Below are positions 46,459 to 56,273 of a stretch of DNA of 64,000 nt, piece after piece. A program made the position numbers and the translations under genes. The notes beneath the pieces were generated by a model, which saw nothing but the letters and a program-made list of their open reading frames with translations, made no database searches and was not told the origin of the DNA. Numbering within the stretch: position 1 is the first letter of the stretch; each line of letters begins with the position of its first letter. This DNA comes from Gammaproteobacteria bacterium 28-57-27 (GTDB taxonomy: Bacteria > Pseudomonadota > Gammaproteobacteria > Halothiobacillales > Halothiobacillaceae): the NCBI GenBank assembly GCA_002281735.1, contig NCGK01000011.1, positions 1 to 64,000 of the forward strand. Reading direction: 5' to 3'.

Positions 46459-48189
46459 TTAAAGACCAAAGACAACTTTCGCTGCTACAGCAATCTGGTA
46501 AATGATCTGGCTGATGCCGCGAGTAACTTCGATGTTTTTGGAGTCAACCTTCGGCAGTACCATGATCTCATCACCCGGCTGGGGGCTTGTATCGCGGTCT
46601 TCGCTGAAACTGCCGTTTTGGTGCAGCACGACTAAACGCGAGCTATCAGCGTTTTGGGTATAGCCGCCAGCCTGACTGATGTAGTAATCGGCGTTGGCTT
46701 GGGCATCGTATACCACAGCATTAGGGAACAGCACTTCGCCATGCACCATGACCAGTGAGCTGGTTTCGGGAATGCGGATAATATCGCCGTCTTCGAGCAG
46801 GGCGTCACTTGCTTCCTGGGTTTGCGCCAGCACAATCTGTCCCTTGGGCTGGATGCTGCGTGCTCGCTCGACAAACTGCAGGATCAGATCAGCTTCTTTA
46901 GTGCGCAGTTCAGCTTCTTCACTGGTGGATGAGCGTGCGGTAAGAACATAGGCCTCCATGCTACGCAGAGAGTTGTCCAGCATTTCCTTCTGACGGGCAG
47001 CTACAGATTTACGGAACAACTGAGCCCCTTGCACATTGGCTTGTGGGGCTGGGTGCACCTGTTTGATGGCATCCTTGAGTCTGGCTCCGTAAGGCAATAT
47101 CAGCGTGTGTTCCCCAAGATTTGCACCCTCGATGCGCACAAGGATGGTTCCCGGGTATTTATCCGCAGTCACACCGATTTCGTCGCCCGGTTCAACGCGA
47201 ACCTGGCTGGCCTGTTGCAGTGGGAAGTATTCGCTGCGGCGCTCTGCACCGGTCTTGCGCACGATACTGACGTGGGTGGCAGAAGGATTGGGGCGTGCGT
47301 AGGCCAGTACGTCGGCGACCGTCATTTTTGGGCTGCTGAACTCGAATTGATAGGGGTTCTGTACTTCTCCGGTGACCAGTACGGTGTGTTGGCGTGAGCC
47401 GACGACGATGGTGTCGCCATCGGAGAGCTGCAAAGACTGAATGTTGCCATCCAGAATGAACGGGTAGAGGTTGAAGCTGGCGCGGGTTTTGTTGCCACGA
47501 CGCACGTTGATATCAAGAAAGCTGCCTCGGTCGGGGTCGATTCCACCAGCTTTGTCCAGATAGTACAGGATGGAGTCGGAAGACAGACCGCCATAAAGCC
47601 CAGGTTGACGCACGAACCCGGTCACATAGACCTTGACCGGCTGAGCGGCCTCCAGCGTGGCATAAACGCCGACATTGGAGCGGTAAACCTTGGTTATGCG
47701 CGCTTCGACTTGTTTGTTTAGATCGCCGTTGCGTACACCAAGGACATTCACCGGCCCGACATTAGGGATGAAAATATTGCCTTGTGGGTCAACCACGACT
47801 ATGGATTCATAGGTAAATGCGCCCCACATGCGCAGATTGATGCGATCGCCTACGGCAATCTGGTAGTTGGGGTTGAAGCCGCTGAACTGCTGTTGGGCAA
47901 AGGCTCCATTAAACATATTGGAGCCAAAAACGATTGGAGCGCTTGGTGTTGCGACGGGGATGGGGGGGGGAGGGGCGGGCAGTTTCACGTCGGCACCGGT
48001 CAGTCCACGAGGGCTGAGCGACAATGGGTCAGTCGCCGCCGCCATGGCTGGGGTAAGTGGCAGGGTGCAGACAAGAGCAAGCAGGATGGCGGCAAGCGTG
48101 TACATAAAGCCCTGAGTGGTGGTTTGATGTCGAGGTAGTGGCAGCATGAGGCGGGCGGGGGTGGTTAATAGGGTATGTAGGTTCAGCAT
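46459..48189 (-). CDS. kpsD: KpsD-type capsule export protein (OPX family)
   Basis: The protein has 576 residues. A hydrophobic stretch near 30-48 ending PAMA-AATD looks like a cleavable signal peptide; the true start may be the internal ATG at 48105. Polysaccharide export domain motifs follow (YQIAVGDRINLRMWG, GNIFIPNVGPVNVLGV) with several SLBB-type repeats. KpsD forms the periplasmic to outer-membrane channel for capsule. A C9 tract (coding strand, residues 73-76 PPPP) occurs right after the signal region. It lies 5 bp after kpsE. Confidence 0.92.
   Translation of the reverse strand: MLNLHTLLTTPARLMLPLPRHQTTTQGFMYTLAAILLALVCTLPLTPAMAAATDPLSLSPRGLTGADVKLPAPPPPIPVATPSAPIVFGSNMFNGAFAQQQFSGFNPNYQIAVGDRINLRMWGAFTYESIVVVDPQGNIFIPNVGPVNVLGVRNGDLNKQVEARITKVYRSNVGVYATLEAAQPVKVYVTGFVRQPGLYGGLSSDSILYYLDKAGGIDPDRGSFLDINVRRGNKTRASFNLYPFILDGNIQSLQLSDGDTIVVGSRQHTVLVTGEVQNPYQFEFSSPKMTVADVLAYARPNPSATHVSIVRKTGAERRSEYFPLQQASQVRVEPGDEIGVTADKYPGTILVRIEGANLGEHTLILPYGARLKDAIKQVHPAPQANVQGAQLFRKSVAARQKEMLDNSLRSMEAYVLTARSSTSEEAELRTKEADLILQFVERARSIQPKGQIVLAQTQEASDALLEDGDIIRIPETSSLVMVHGEVLFPNAVVYDAQANADYYISQAGGYTQNADSSRLVVLHQNGSFSEDRDTSPQPGDEIMVLPKVDSKNIEVTRGISQIIYQIAVAAKVVFGL
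47962..47970. repeat. C9 homopolymer tract in kpsD
   Basis: Nine consecutive G on the plus strand read as C9 in the coding strand, within four proline codons (73-76) shortly after the predicted signal peptide. Slippage by one base would shift the frame near the start of the mature protein and abolish capsule export. Confidence 0.8.
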
Positions 48190-48194
48190 GATAT

Positions 48195-49286
48195 TCAGTC
48201 TCGATGATCTTCGATGGTCGCTATCGCCAGGCGGATGATCCCGTAGAGAAGGATAAGACCCAAGAGAAGGGTGGCGAGGTCATGTAGCTTACGCGGGTAA
48301 ATGGCTTCTTCGGGGAGGGTGGGCGATTCGATAACCACCAAGCCCTTGAGTTTGCGGTTGGCTTCAATGCGTGCGTTTTCCACCGCGCTTAAAGCCAGCT
48401 TGTAGGCATCCTCAGCGAAGCCTGCATCAAGTACAAGTTGTTGGAACTCGGAGGCCAGGGTGTTGAGGCGCGCATCACCACCTGAAGCCACACGCTTGCG
48501 TTCTTTATCAAGCTGGGATTTAAGGGCTCCAAGCTGATTTTTCAGCGTGACGACCTGGTGGGCATCGTCTTGCAAATAGGTGAGCAGGTTCTTTAGCTCG
48601 GCTTCGAGTTTGCTGATCTCGCCTTCGAGTTCAGTACCCAGACCTGCCATGGCCTGCGCCTGAGTGATGGGATCCAGCATGTTGTGTTCGTTCTGAAAAG
48701 CCAGCAGCCGGGTCTTGGCTTGCTGGTAGCGCTCACGAGCCTTGTCTAGCTCTTGATCGGCGAAGGCCATCTGCTCGCGCGCCATGCGATGCGAGATTTC
48801 ATTGACGAAACGCTCACTCTGTGCCATCAATTCTCTGTTAACAGCCTGAGCGTAGACGGGGTCGAAGCTTTGCACACGTACGCTCAGTAGGCCGGTCAGA
48901 TCGTCGAAAACGACCTCCACCCGATCGTGGTAGTACTTCACGAATTTTTCTTGGCTGATACCAGGAAACAGGCGGTAGAGCAGGTCGAGTTTCTCGGATT
49001 CGTAGGTTTGGCGCAGATTCAGGCTTTGATCGAGGTGCTTGAGCATGTCGATCGAGTAAATGTATCTCTTCAGATAGAGAGTGTCTTCGCGCGCAGGTGG
49101 ATTGACACCGCTGAGCATGAGAGCAATGCCGGGAACACCGCTGCTGCTGTCGCTAGATTGGCGCACGGTGACGACGGCCTCGCTGACATAGCGATCCGCT
49201 GCGATGAAACTGTAATAGATGACTGCAAGCAGCATAGGCAGGCCGATGACGAGCAGGGCGAGTTGGCGGGATCGGTTTTTGTTCAT
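48195..49286 (-). CDS. kpsE: KpsE-type capsule export inner-membrane protein (PCP family)
   Basis: From the ATG at 49286 ([12 protein letters not shown]) the protein has 363 residues. N- and C-terminal transmembrane helices (about 10-28 and 330-350) flank a long periplasmic coiled-coil region. That region includes [50 protein letters not shown] segment precedes the last helix. The open frame extends upstream through a tandem repeat as Ser-His-Leu units; that part is the shadow of the kpsT tail and is not native KpsE. The start is 1 bp after the kpsT stop (TGAAATG). Confidence 0.92.
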   Translation of the reverse strand: MNKNRSRQLALLVIGLPMLLAVIYYSFIAADRYVSEAVVTVRQSSDSSSGVPGIALMLSGVNPPAREDTLYLKRYIYSIDMLKHLDQSLNLRQTYESEKLDLLYRLFPGISQEKFVKYYHDRVEVVFDDLTGLLSVRVQSFDPVYAQAVNRELMAQSERFVNEISHRMAREQMAFADQELDKARERYQQAKTRLLAFQNEHNMLDPITQAQAMAGLGTELEGEISKLEAELKNLLTYLQDDAHQVVTLKNQLGALKSQLDKERKRVASGGDARLNTLASEFQQLVLDAGFAEDAYKLALSAVENARIEANRKLKGLVVIESPTLPEEAIYPRKLHDLATLLLGLILLYGIIRLAIATIEDHRD

Positions 49287-49287
49287 T

Positions 49288-50118
49288 TCAATTATTTGGT
49301 GTGACAGGTGTGACAGGTGTGACAGGTGTGACAGGTGTGACAGGTGTGACAGGTGTGACAGGTGTGACAGGTGTGACAGTGACAGGTGTGACAGGTGTGA
49401 CAGGTGTGACAGGTGTGACAGGTGTGACAGGTGTGACAGGTGTGACAGGTGTGACGGGCTTGGGGTCGCCCTGATAGGCGCGGATACCTGCTTCAATGTC
49501 TTCGAACAGGGTGACTCCGCCGTCCTGCACGAGCAGGACGACATTGCAATGTTTGCGGATGTCAGCCATGTTGTGGGACACCAAAATCATCTTGGAGCGG
49601 CTGCATTTTTCTTGCAGCACCTGTTGGGATTTTGCACGAAAGTGTGCATCCCCGGTAGCCATGACTTCATCAATCAACAGATAGTCAAAGTCGAAAGCCA
49701 TGCTGAGCCCAAAGGCGACTCGCGAGCGCATTCCCGAAGAGTAGGTTTTTACGGGTTGATCAAAATAGTCGCCGATTTCGGCGAAGTCCTCCACGAAACG
49801 TACCTTTTCTCGCAACGCATCGCCTTTTGCACCGTAAATCCGGCAGACGAAACGCACGTTGTCACGCGCGCTGAGCGTACCCTGAAAACTTCCGGAGAGT
49901 CCAACTGGCCAGGATATGCTTTTATCCGTATGAACACGGCCACGATCGGGCGTGTCGATGCCGCCGATCAGCCTCATTAGCGTCGATTTGCCAGCACCAT
50001 TGCGCCCCATAAGTCCGATGCTCACGTCATCAGGAAAGGTGTAGGACAGGTTGCGAAAAACATAGCGTCGCTTCCCCTTGGTGACATAGGATTTGGTAAG
50101 GTTGCGCAACTCAATCAT
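49288..50118 (-). CDS. kpsT: KpsT-type capsule ABC transporter ATPase with repetitive tail
   Basis: From the ATG at 50118 the protein has 276 residues and overlaps kpsM by 4 bases. The ATPase is canonical: Walker [10 protein letters not shown] (38-46), signature YSSGMRSR and Walker B YLLIDEV followed by a switch His (VSHNMAD). From about residue 221 the protein becomes a low-complexity tail of Val-Thr-Pro units, encoded by a 9-bp tandem repeat, ending NN. KpsT normally ends near residue 220, so the tail is an extension. It couples ATP hydrolysis to export of lipid-linked capsule. Confidence 0.95.
   Translation of the reverse strand: MIELRNLTKSYVTKGKRRYVFRNLSYTFPDDVSIGLMGRNGAGKSTLMRLIGGIDTPDRGRVHTDKSISWPVGLSGSFQGTLSARDNVRFVCRIYGAKGDALREKVRFVEDFAEIGDYFDQPVKTYSSGMRSRVAFGLSMAFDFDYLLIDEVMATGDAHFRAKSQQVLQEKCSRSKMILVSHNMADIRKHCNVVLLVQDGGVTLFEDIEAGIRAYQGDPKPVTPVTPVTPVTPVTPVTPVTPVTPVTVTPVTPVTPVTPVTPVTPVTPVTPVTPNN
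49298..49456. repeat. 9-bp tandem repeat in the 3' end of kpsT
   Basis: The unit GGTGTGACA (plus strand) occurs nine times perfectly (49298-49378), once as a 6-bp partial unit (49379-49384), seven more times (49385-49447) and once degenerate (49448-49456). Because the unit is a multiple of three, copy-number change alters only the length of the Val-Thr-Pro tail. The identical copies indicate recent expansion. Confidence 0.97.
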
Positions 50119-50894
50119 GAAGACGCCATCTCCAAACGGCGGTAGCGATATAACCAAAGTCCGACAAACATCAGGACGATGGTGACGCTAAATATGTAAG
50201 CAAAGCTTATGCCATTGTCTACAGAATAGTTGACGAAGAACGTTGCTCGAACAAGCTCAATAGCGTGGAGCAAGGGGTTCCATAACAACCATTCACGATA
50301 TTGTTCGGGAATGATCGTCAGCGGGAAAAAGATGCCTGACAATAAATACAAAGGCATGAAGGCCATGCCGACGAAGGTTTTGGCTGCTGGCACAGCATCA
50401 GCCAATACGCTCAAAATCAGACCAAGCCCTAGACCCATACCCGCCAAGGTGGCGATGATGGACATAAACTCAAGCGGCCTCAAAAGTTCTACACGGTAGC
50501 CTAAGGCGATCAATCCGCAAGCCAAAATGAAAAATACTGCGAGGTACAACAAAGCCTCAAGCACGGCTCGCGCAACAAACGTATCCATGGGGGTGACATG
50601 CCGATAGGCGAACAGAGCCTTGTTTCCTTCGAGGCTGTTCATTAGCCGCATTGCGATGCTTTTGAACATGAGGAACGGCATAACTCCCGTGAGCAAAAAA
50701 ACGGGAAACTCAATCCCAATCAGGGCTTGTTTTTGCATAAAACTGAAGATGAACATGAGCAACGCGGTTTGCAGCGCTGGCTCCAGAAATAGCCAGATAA
50801 CACCCAAACGATGAGCACCAAAGCGGGTTTTGAGCTCACGCAGGAGCAGAGCAAGTATGACGGTTTTTTGAATTTGCCAAGGACTGCGTTTCAT
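50115..50894 (-). CDS. kpsM: KpsM-type capsule ABC transporter permease
   Basis: From the ATG at 50894 (MKRSPWQIQKTVILALLLRELKTRFG) the protein has 259 residues and six hydrophobic segments. The open frame continues to 51023 but that extension is not KpsM-like. ELKTRFGAHRLGVIWLFLEP is a family signature, and GIFFPLTIIPEQYREWLLWNPLLHAIELVR matches the last conserved block. It forms the inner-membrane channel with KpsT. No clear promoter was found in the 160 bp upstream, which join a truncated antiporter gene. Confidence 0.94.
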   Translation of the reverse strand: MKRSPWQIQKTVILALLLRELKTRFGAHRLGVIWLFLEPALQTALLMFIFSFMQKQALIGIEFPVFLLTGVMPFLMFKSIAMRLMNSLEGNKALFAYRHVTPMDTFVARAVLEALLYLAVFFILACGLIALGYRVELLRPLEFMSIIATLAGMGLGLGLILSVLADAVPAAKTFVGMAFMPLYLLSGIFFPLTIIPEQYREWLLWNPLLHAIELVRATFFVNYSVDNGISFAYIFSVTIVLMFVGLWLYRYRRLEMASS

Positions 50895-51057
50895 CCGGTT
50901 CGAAGCCTTCTTTCGGGTGCTGTCTTGAGGGGAGGGATAGTTTTTGTGTGGTATCAATGGCATTGATGGAAAAGCCTGATTCCAAGAAAGGTAACACAAG
51001 TCAGATTTGAAATGCACGCACACAGGTCAGATTGCACAGATACTGCGATCGGGAGCG

Positions 51058-51708
51058 TCATAAAACCCGCGATTCGAGACGGAGCAATGGCGCTACATGT
51101 TCCCATCGCCACCCAAGCAGTCCTTCCTTAGCGCTGAAAAAAAAGTGAACCGCATCACGTATCAACAGGCTGTCATCGGGTGTGGCGGCGGCCAGCAGCA
51201 CCAGCCCAGCGAGCAAAAAGGCTTCACCCAGCAGCGCAATGCCAAGATAAATGCCGCTTGCCCGTTGAGCCTCTGCGCTTTGGCCTTGCAGCACCATGCC
51301 GCTGGCCCCGATGCTGAGTACCGCCAGCAGGAAATAGAAGCTGATGAGGTCGGCGGCCAGAAAAACCCCCACGCAGCCGCTCAGTGTCATCAGCCAAGTG
51401 ACCGGCAAGCCGCTCTGCTCTATGTCTCCGCGCAGCCAGCTAGCCGCATAGATGCCTGCCATGCTCCACAACAGTGCAGCAACGCCCAGTAAAATGCGCG
51501 CCGGTGCATCCAAAACGAAATGCAAGGCAAAGCGTTCATTGCCCAGCGCCCAGGCCGCATTCGGTTCGGCAAAAGCCACCAGTGCCAACGCGGGCAGGGG
51601 TGCCAGCCACAGCCATACCGCCATGCCACGGCGTATCGGGGAGGAAGCGCAGCCAAACAGCAAACCTAGTGGCATGCCCAGTGCGAGGATGAACAGCAAG
51701 GAGGTCAT
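51058..51708 (-). pseudogene. Truncated Mrp/Mbh-type antiporter (NuoL/M/N-like) subunit
   Basis: The 216-residue frame has typical proton-translocating subunit helices in its first 180 residues (FLAADLISFYFLLAVLSIGA, GIALLGEAFLLAGLVLLAAA). After DDSLLIRDAV the sequence loses similarity and ends within about 30 unrelated residues (LLRLESRVL). Homologues are around 450-500 residues, so roughly the C-terminal half is missing. The cut lies next to the capsule locus, suggesting the capsule region or a deletion replaced the rest. It overlaps the mrpD-like gene by 4 bases. Confidence 0.75.
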
Positions 51709-53234
51709 GGCGTTTGACCTCCTTGCATATGCTCCCCTGGCAGATGAAGCGGCTCACGCCCAAACTGCACGATGTCCTCCGGCAGGAGCACCGCCCAGCC
51801 GAGCAGGAAGGCGCTCAAAGCCAGTGCTAGCACAGTCATCTGCTGATACTGCGGCACGCGGGTTTTGGGTGTCCAGCCTGCTTCGGCGGGGGCGAGACTG
51901 CGCACAACGATGATAAATACGTATACGCTGGTGAATAGACCGCCCAGCAGCATGACCACCGCCCACCACCATTGTGCCGAGTCCAGCGCGGCGGAGAGCA
52001 GCAACCATTTGGCCAGAAACCCCCCGGAGGGTGGCAGCCCAATCAGCGACGCACCCGCCAGTGCAAAGGCGGTGAGGGTCATGGGCAGGGCTTGCGCCAC
52101 ACCGCGCAGGTCGGCGATGCGATCATGGCCGAGTGTGAGGTAGATCAGTCCTGCAGCCAGGAACAAGGCGGCCTTGGCGAGTGCATGTGAAATGGCTTGC
52201 AGCATTCCACCCGTGAGCGCAGGTGAGCTATCCAGGCCGAGGAAGCCCAGCCCGAAGGCCAGTGGAAACATGAGAAACAGATAACCGATTTGCGCTACGG
52301 TCGAATAGGCAATCAAAAGCTTCAGGCGCAGCTGGCGCAGGGCAACGGTATTGCCCACGATAATGGCCGCCGCGCCCAGAGCTGCAAGTAGCTGGGCGGC
52401 GGAAAGTGTGACCACATTCGGCATCACGTCAAACCACAGTCGCACCACCAGAAACTATGAGCCCTTGATGACCAGCGCCGAAAGCAGGGCGCTAGCCGCA
52501 GCGGGTGCTCCCGCATGGGCAGGGGGCAGCCATATATGCAGCGGAAACAGTGCAGTCTTGGCCAGCAGACCCACCGTCATCAGCGCCAGCACCGCCCAGG
52601 TCAGCGGCTCGGGGCGAACCAATCCGGCCAGTAGCTGAATATCCAGCGTGCCATACGCGCCATACAACAGCACCGCGCCCAATAGATAGAGCAGTGAACC
52701 GAGCAGGGCGAACAGGATATAACGCAAGGCGGCGCGCAGGTTTTCGCCGCGCCCATCCAGACTCACTAGTGGCACGCCAGCGAAGGTCAACAGCTCCAAC
52801 GCCACGTACAGGGTGAACAGGTCGCCGCTGACAAGCACCAGGTTGAGCGAGCCCCACACGGCCAGCATCAGCAGCCAGAAGCTAAAGGGGCGGCGTGTTT
52901 CAGGCTGGCCTTGCGGTGTGTCGAAATCCGCCTGGGCGTAGATGCCAACGGCCATGATGACCACCGCCACCACCAGCAGCATGACCATGGACAGTCCGTC
53001 GGCACGCAACGAGATACCCAGCGGTGGCGCCCAGCCGCCTAGCCAGTATTCCAGCGTATGACCCGACTCAATGATGTGCCAGGCGAGGGCGCTGACGGTG
53101 GTAAACCCGAGCAGCATGGTCACGCGCGCGACGTGCTGCGCATTGCGTCCACCGAGTACCAGTCCGAGCATGAGACCGATAAAAGGCAGCAGCACCGCCA
53201 GATAAAGCAGCCAGCCGCCGGTGGTGGGGCTCAT
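51705..53234 (-). pseudogene. MrpD/NuoN-like antiporter subunit interrupted by an amber codon
   Basis: Two open frames in the same reading frame (53234-52455 and 52448-51705) join into one 509-codon MrpD-like protein if one TAG is ignored. The break is at ...LVIKGS-stop-FLVVRLWFDV, where relatives read KGSFY-type residues and continue. The rest is well conserved (GDLFTLYVALELLTFAGVPLVSLDG, KTALFPLHIWLPPAHAGAPAAASALLSALVIKG, ISHALAKAALFLAAG). A nonsense mutation or a sequencing error would each explain it. The loss of flanking genes supports decay. Confidence 0.85.
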
Positions 53235-53575
53235 TCGGGAGCTCCTGGTTTGTGATCGGGCGGATTAGCCTCATCGGAGGCCAGCGAGACCGAGCCGGTG
53301 ACCTCGTACAGACGCAACAGCAGGGCAATTGCCAGCGCGGTGGCGGAGAATGCCACCACAATGCCGGTAATCAGCAGCGCCTGGGGCACCGGGTCGCTGC
53401 CCATGCCCGCACCTGCGCCACGGTAGGCAATAGCGCCGAACAACAGGAAAATGCCGCTGCCGATGATATTGAGGGCAATGATCTTGCGCAGCGGCTGCGG
53501 GTTGGTCAGCAGGCCATACACCCCCATGCCAATCAGCGCGGAAGCGCACAATCCGAACAGGGTGGCCGTGTTCAT
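53231..53575 (-). CDS. MrpC/NuoK-like antiporter subunit
   Basis: From the ATG at 53575 the protein has 114 residues with three hydrophobic helices. Motifs ALIGMGVYGLL, LRKIIALNIIGSGIFLLFGAIAYRG and DPVPQALLITGIVVAFSATALAIALLLRLY are typical of MrpC/MnhC and NuoK. Its stop overlaps the mrpD-like start by 4 bases. It is the only intact gene of the cluster, but it is probably useless alone because the partner subunits are broken. Confidence 0.88.
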   Translation of the reverse strand: MNTATLFGLCASALIGMGVYGLLTNPQPLRKIIALNIIGSGIFLLFGAIAYRGAGAGMGSDPVPQALLITGIVVAFSATALAIALLLRLYEVTGSVSLASDEANPPDHKPGAPE

Positions 53576-54150
53576 GGGGACACGCTCCGGCGGGGGATGC
53601 CCAGCATCAAAAGCCCCAGAATCAGGGTTAGCGAGGGCAGCAGCGCCAGTTCGATGGCCACGATCAGGGGTTTCGCCATCCCCGGCGGGTAGGCGAGGAA
53701 AGCTCCGGCCAACAGCGTCCCTAGCCAGCCTACGCCAATAAAGACCAACGGCCCCAGCACCAGCCAAACTCTCAGCCAGCGGCGTTTGAGCGGCGGCGCT
53801 TTGCTCAGGCCAGCGATCAGCACCAGTAACCACATCGACGCAAGCAGGGTGGCACCCTGGAATTTTCCGCCGGGCGCATCCGCGCCCACCCAGAAAATGT
53901 ACAGACCGGCCATGATGCCGAGCGGTGGCAGGACGCGCGCGGTGTAGGTCAGGATGCTGTTGGGTTGCAGGGTGTAAGCCAGTCCCGGACGACCTCCCCA
54001 GTGCTGATCGGCTGCCAGCGACCATACACCGAGCAGTGCCAGTAGCAGCACCATGGCTTCCAGCAGGGTATCCATGGCGCGGAAGGCAAGCAGCACGGCG
54101 GTGATGGGGTTGCCTACCCCGGTGCTGTCGATATGTTGCGCCACCGACGA
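53572..54150 (-). pseudogene. MrpB-like antiporter subunit, N-terminally truncated
   Basis: Residues from HIDSTGVGNPITAVLLAFRAMDTLLEAMVLLLAL onward match the MrpB/MbhE-type membrane subunit (NPITAVLLxFRAxDTLLE), through to a terminal helix and ending RRSVSP. No native start is present: upstream the frame runs into sequence that belongs, on the plus strand, to an outer-membrane factor gene. The join lies near 54140-54150. It overlaps the mrpC-like gene by 4 bases. Upstream mrp genes are absent from the window. Confidence 0.78.
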
Positions 54151-54884
54151 TTGCCGCGCAGGAAAACCTGATTTCACTTTTGCTGGGTCGCCAACCCGCA
54201 CCTATCCCGCGTGGCAAAACGATCGACCAGCTTGCCGCGCCGCTGATTCCGGAAGGCTTGCCCTCGGATTTGCTGCAACGTCGTCCAGATATTTTGCAGG
54301 CCGAACAGAATCTTGTCGCCGCCAATGCCAATGTCGGCGCGACGCGCGCGCTGTACTATCCGAATATCTCGCTGACTGGGGCTTTGGGCAGCGTGAGTAC
54401 GGTGTTCGCCAGCCTGCTCACCGATCCTGCGACCACCTGGCTGGTGGCTGCGGGGATCACCGGGCCGATTTTCACCTTCGGCGGCATCGAGGAGCAGGTG
54501 GCGAGCGCTGAGGCACAGGAGCGTCAGGCGCAGCTGGTGTATCGCCAGACGATTTTGAATGCCCTGCGCGAAACCAATGATGCGTTGACCGGCACGCAAA
54601 CAAAGCTGAACGAAGTTGAAATGCAGCGCCAGCGAGTGGATGCGTTACGCGAGTCGGCGCGCCTGTCCAGACTGCGTTTTGACAAAGGCTTGGCCGATTA
54701 TCTTGAAGTTCTGGTGGCGGAGAACGAACTGTTCGCCGCCGAGCTGGCGGGCGTGCGTGTTCAGTCCGAGCGTTATGTGCAACTTATTAATGTGTATCAG
54801 GCCATGGGGGGCGGATGGGTGGATATTGCGACTCAAGCCAGCTCTCAGGTTAGCAGCCAGTCGAAACCCGCTTCGGCTCAATAA
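54150..54884 (+). pseudogene. RND-type outer-membrane factor (NodT/OprM-like), 5' truncated
   Basis: The plus-strand frame is in register from IAAQENLISLLLGRQPAP at 54150 through RPDILQAEQNLVAANANVGATRALYYP, SLTGALG, GPIFTFGGIEEQV and RFDKGLADYLEVLVAENELF to the stop at 54884. This is the C-terminal half of a tripartite-efflux outer-membrane channel. The signal peptide, lipid-attachment cysteine and first half are missing. A TTG start at 54180 would give 234 residues but not a working channel. Confidence 0.85.
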
Positions 54885-54949
54885 CCTGCAATGTGCCATT
54901 CAGCGAGACTGTAAACAGACGGCGGTCTCAACTTTTAGGGTGAATTGAA

Positions 54950-56161
54950 ATGGCCTATCGTTTTTTTGCATTTTGCGCTGTTTTCATTGGCTTGGTCGGT
55001 TGCGCCACGCTTCCGCGTGAGCCTGCGGTGCCGGCTGAGCACACCTCGCTTGCTGTTGTTCACGGTATGGGGGATATCCGCTACTTTGAAGGCGACCCTG
55101 CTGATATGGCGCGCATGAAGGCGGATATCGCGGCCGTATGGCCGAAGCAACGCGCGTGGTTGGTGGCGCAAGGGAAGATGAATGCTGCCATCCCTCCAAG
55201 CTACATGCTGGCTATTTCCGGCGGGGGTGACAACGGTGCCTTTGGTGCCGGTTTGCTCAACGGTTGGACGAGCACGGGGCAGCGTCCGGAATTTGATTTG
55301 GTTACGGGAATCAGTACCGGTGCGCTGATCGCGCCATACGCATTTTTAGGCTCAGCCCACGATGGGCAACTCAGGGAGCTTTACACAGAAACATCCGGGC
55401 AAGATCTCGTGATGCGGCATCGCTTTTTTGGCTTGCTGAGCAACGATTCAGTGCTGGATACATCGCCGCTACGCGCCATGATCGAGAAGCATATTGATCG
55501 AGCTTTTTTGGATGAAATTGCCGTCGAATACCAGAAAGGCCGGGTTTTACTGATTGCAACTACCAATCTTGATTCGCGCCAGCGGGTGATCTGGAATATG
55601 ACCAAAATCGCATCATCGCGCGATCCGCGTGCGCTCAAGTTGTTTCATGATGTCATGCTTGCATCGGCCTCTATTCCGGGGGCATTTCCACCTGTCATGA
55701 TTGATGTCGAGGTTGCCGATGAGCATTTTAGTGAAATGCACGTGGATGGTGGGATCTCGACTCAGGTGTTTATCTATCCTCCGTCGGTCAATCTTGGGGG
55801 CTTGGCTCGCGCGCATGACGTGCAGCGTAAGCGCTCAATCTACATCATCATGAATGAGCCGATTGTGCAGCAATGGGCTGAAACTCGACGGCATATCGTT
55901 GATATTGTGGCGCGCTCTTTAGCGACTGTGGTTCATAATCAGGGTATTGGTGATCTGTTCCGCATTTATTTGACTACGATGCGTGACAATATTGACTTCA
56001 ACGTTGCCTACATCCCGGAAAGCTTCAGTCACCCGTATCCCATGGTGTTCAACAACGATTTTATGCGCGCTCTGTACGCTTGCGGTTATCAAGAGATGAC
56101 ACAAGGTTCGCCCTGGAAAAGCCATCCGCCTGGTATGGATGAGAGCATTTTGAAAAATTAA
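54950..56161 (+). CDS. Patatin-like phospholipase lipoprotein
   Basis: The protein has 403 residues. The N-terminus FFAFCAVFIGLVGC-ATLP is a lipoprotein signal with the lipobox cysteine at residue 18. The patatin core shows SGGGDNGAFGAGLLNGW (oxyanion), GISTGA (nucleophile Ser in GxSxG) and DGG (catalytic Asp). It likely hydrolyses phospholipid acyl esters in the periplasm or at the outer membrane. A weak ribosome site precedes the ATG. A second secreted hydrolase follows 112 bp downstream on the same strand. Confidence 0.9.
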   Translation: MAYRFFAFCAVFIGLVGCATLPREPAVPAEHTSLAVVHGMGDIRYFEGDPADMARMKADIAAVWPKQRAWLVAQGKMNAAIPPSYMLAISGGGDNGAFGAGLLNGWTSTGQRPEFDLVTGISTGALIAPYAFLGSAHDGQLRELYTETSGQDLVMRHRFFGLLSNDSVLDTSPLRAMIEKHIDRAFLDEIAVEYQKGRVLLIATTNLDSRQRVIWNMTKIASSRDPRALKLFHDVMLASASIPGAFPPVMIDVEVADEHFSEMHVDGGISTQVFIYPPSVNLGGLARAHDVQRKRSIYIIMNEPIVQQWAETRRHIVDIVARSLATVVHNQGIGDLFRIYLTTMRDNIDFNVAYIPESFSHPYPMVFNNDFMRALYACGYQEMTQGSPWKSHPPGMDESILKN

Positions 56162-56273
56162 GTCTTTCGCTTGGCGTGCTCGGCTTCTTGGTGGATTCAA
56201 AAATGTTATGACCGTTTGCGAGCGAGTTGCTTTACTGTTCGAGCCCACTCCTAACTAGGTACGAGGTACGCGT

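Noticed and set aside
49298-49456. Possible CRISPR-like array
   Set aside because: The repeats are contiguous 9-bp units without spacers and lie within the kpsT coding frame; it is a tandem repeat.
49287-49544. A KpsE start upstream giving an N-terminal Ser-His-Leu repeat
   Set aside because: This frame is the shadow of the kpsT tail. A normal KpsE starts at 49286 right before its first membrane helix.
49219-49980. Plus-strand frame with Cys-Asp-Arg repeats
   Set aside because: It is antisense to kpsT and kpsE, with the repeat generating the apparent protein; no ribosome site or homology.
52449-52454. Programmed read-through or selenocysteine/pyrrolysine at the in-frame TAG
   Set aside because: The neighbouring genes are truncated, and no recoding structure or reason for a special residue at this position is seen. 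A nonsense mutation or sequencing error is simpler.
53231-54331. A 366-residue protein covering the mrpC-like gene and upstream sequence
   Set aside because: Only the last 114 residues are MrpC-like; the rest is antisense or out of frame to the MrpB-like and NodT-like sequences.
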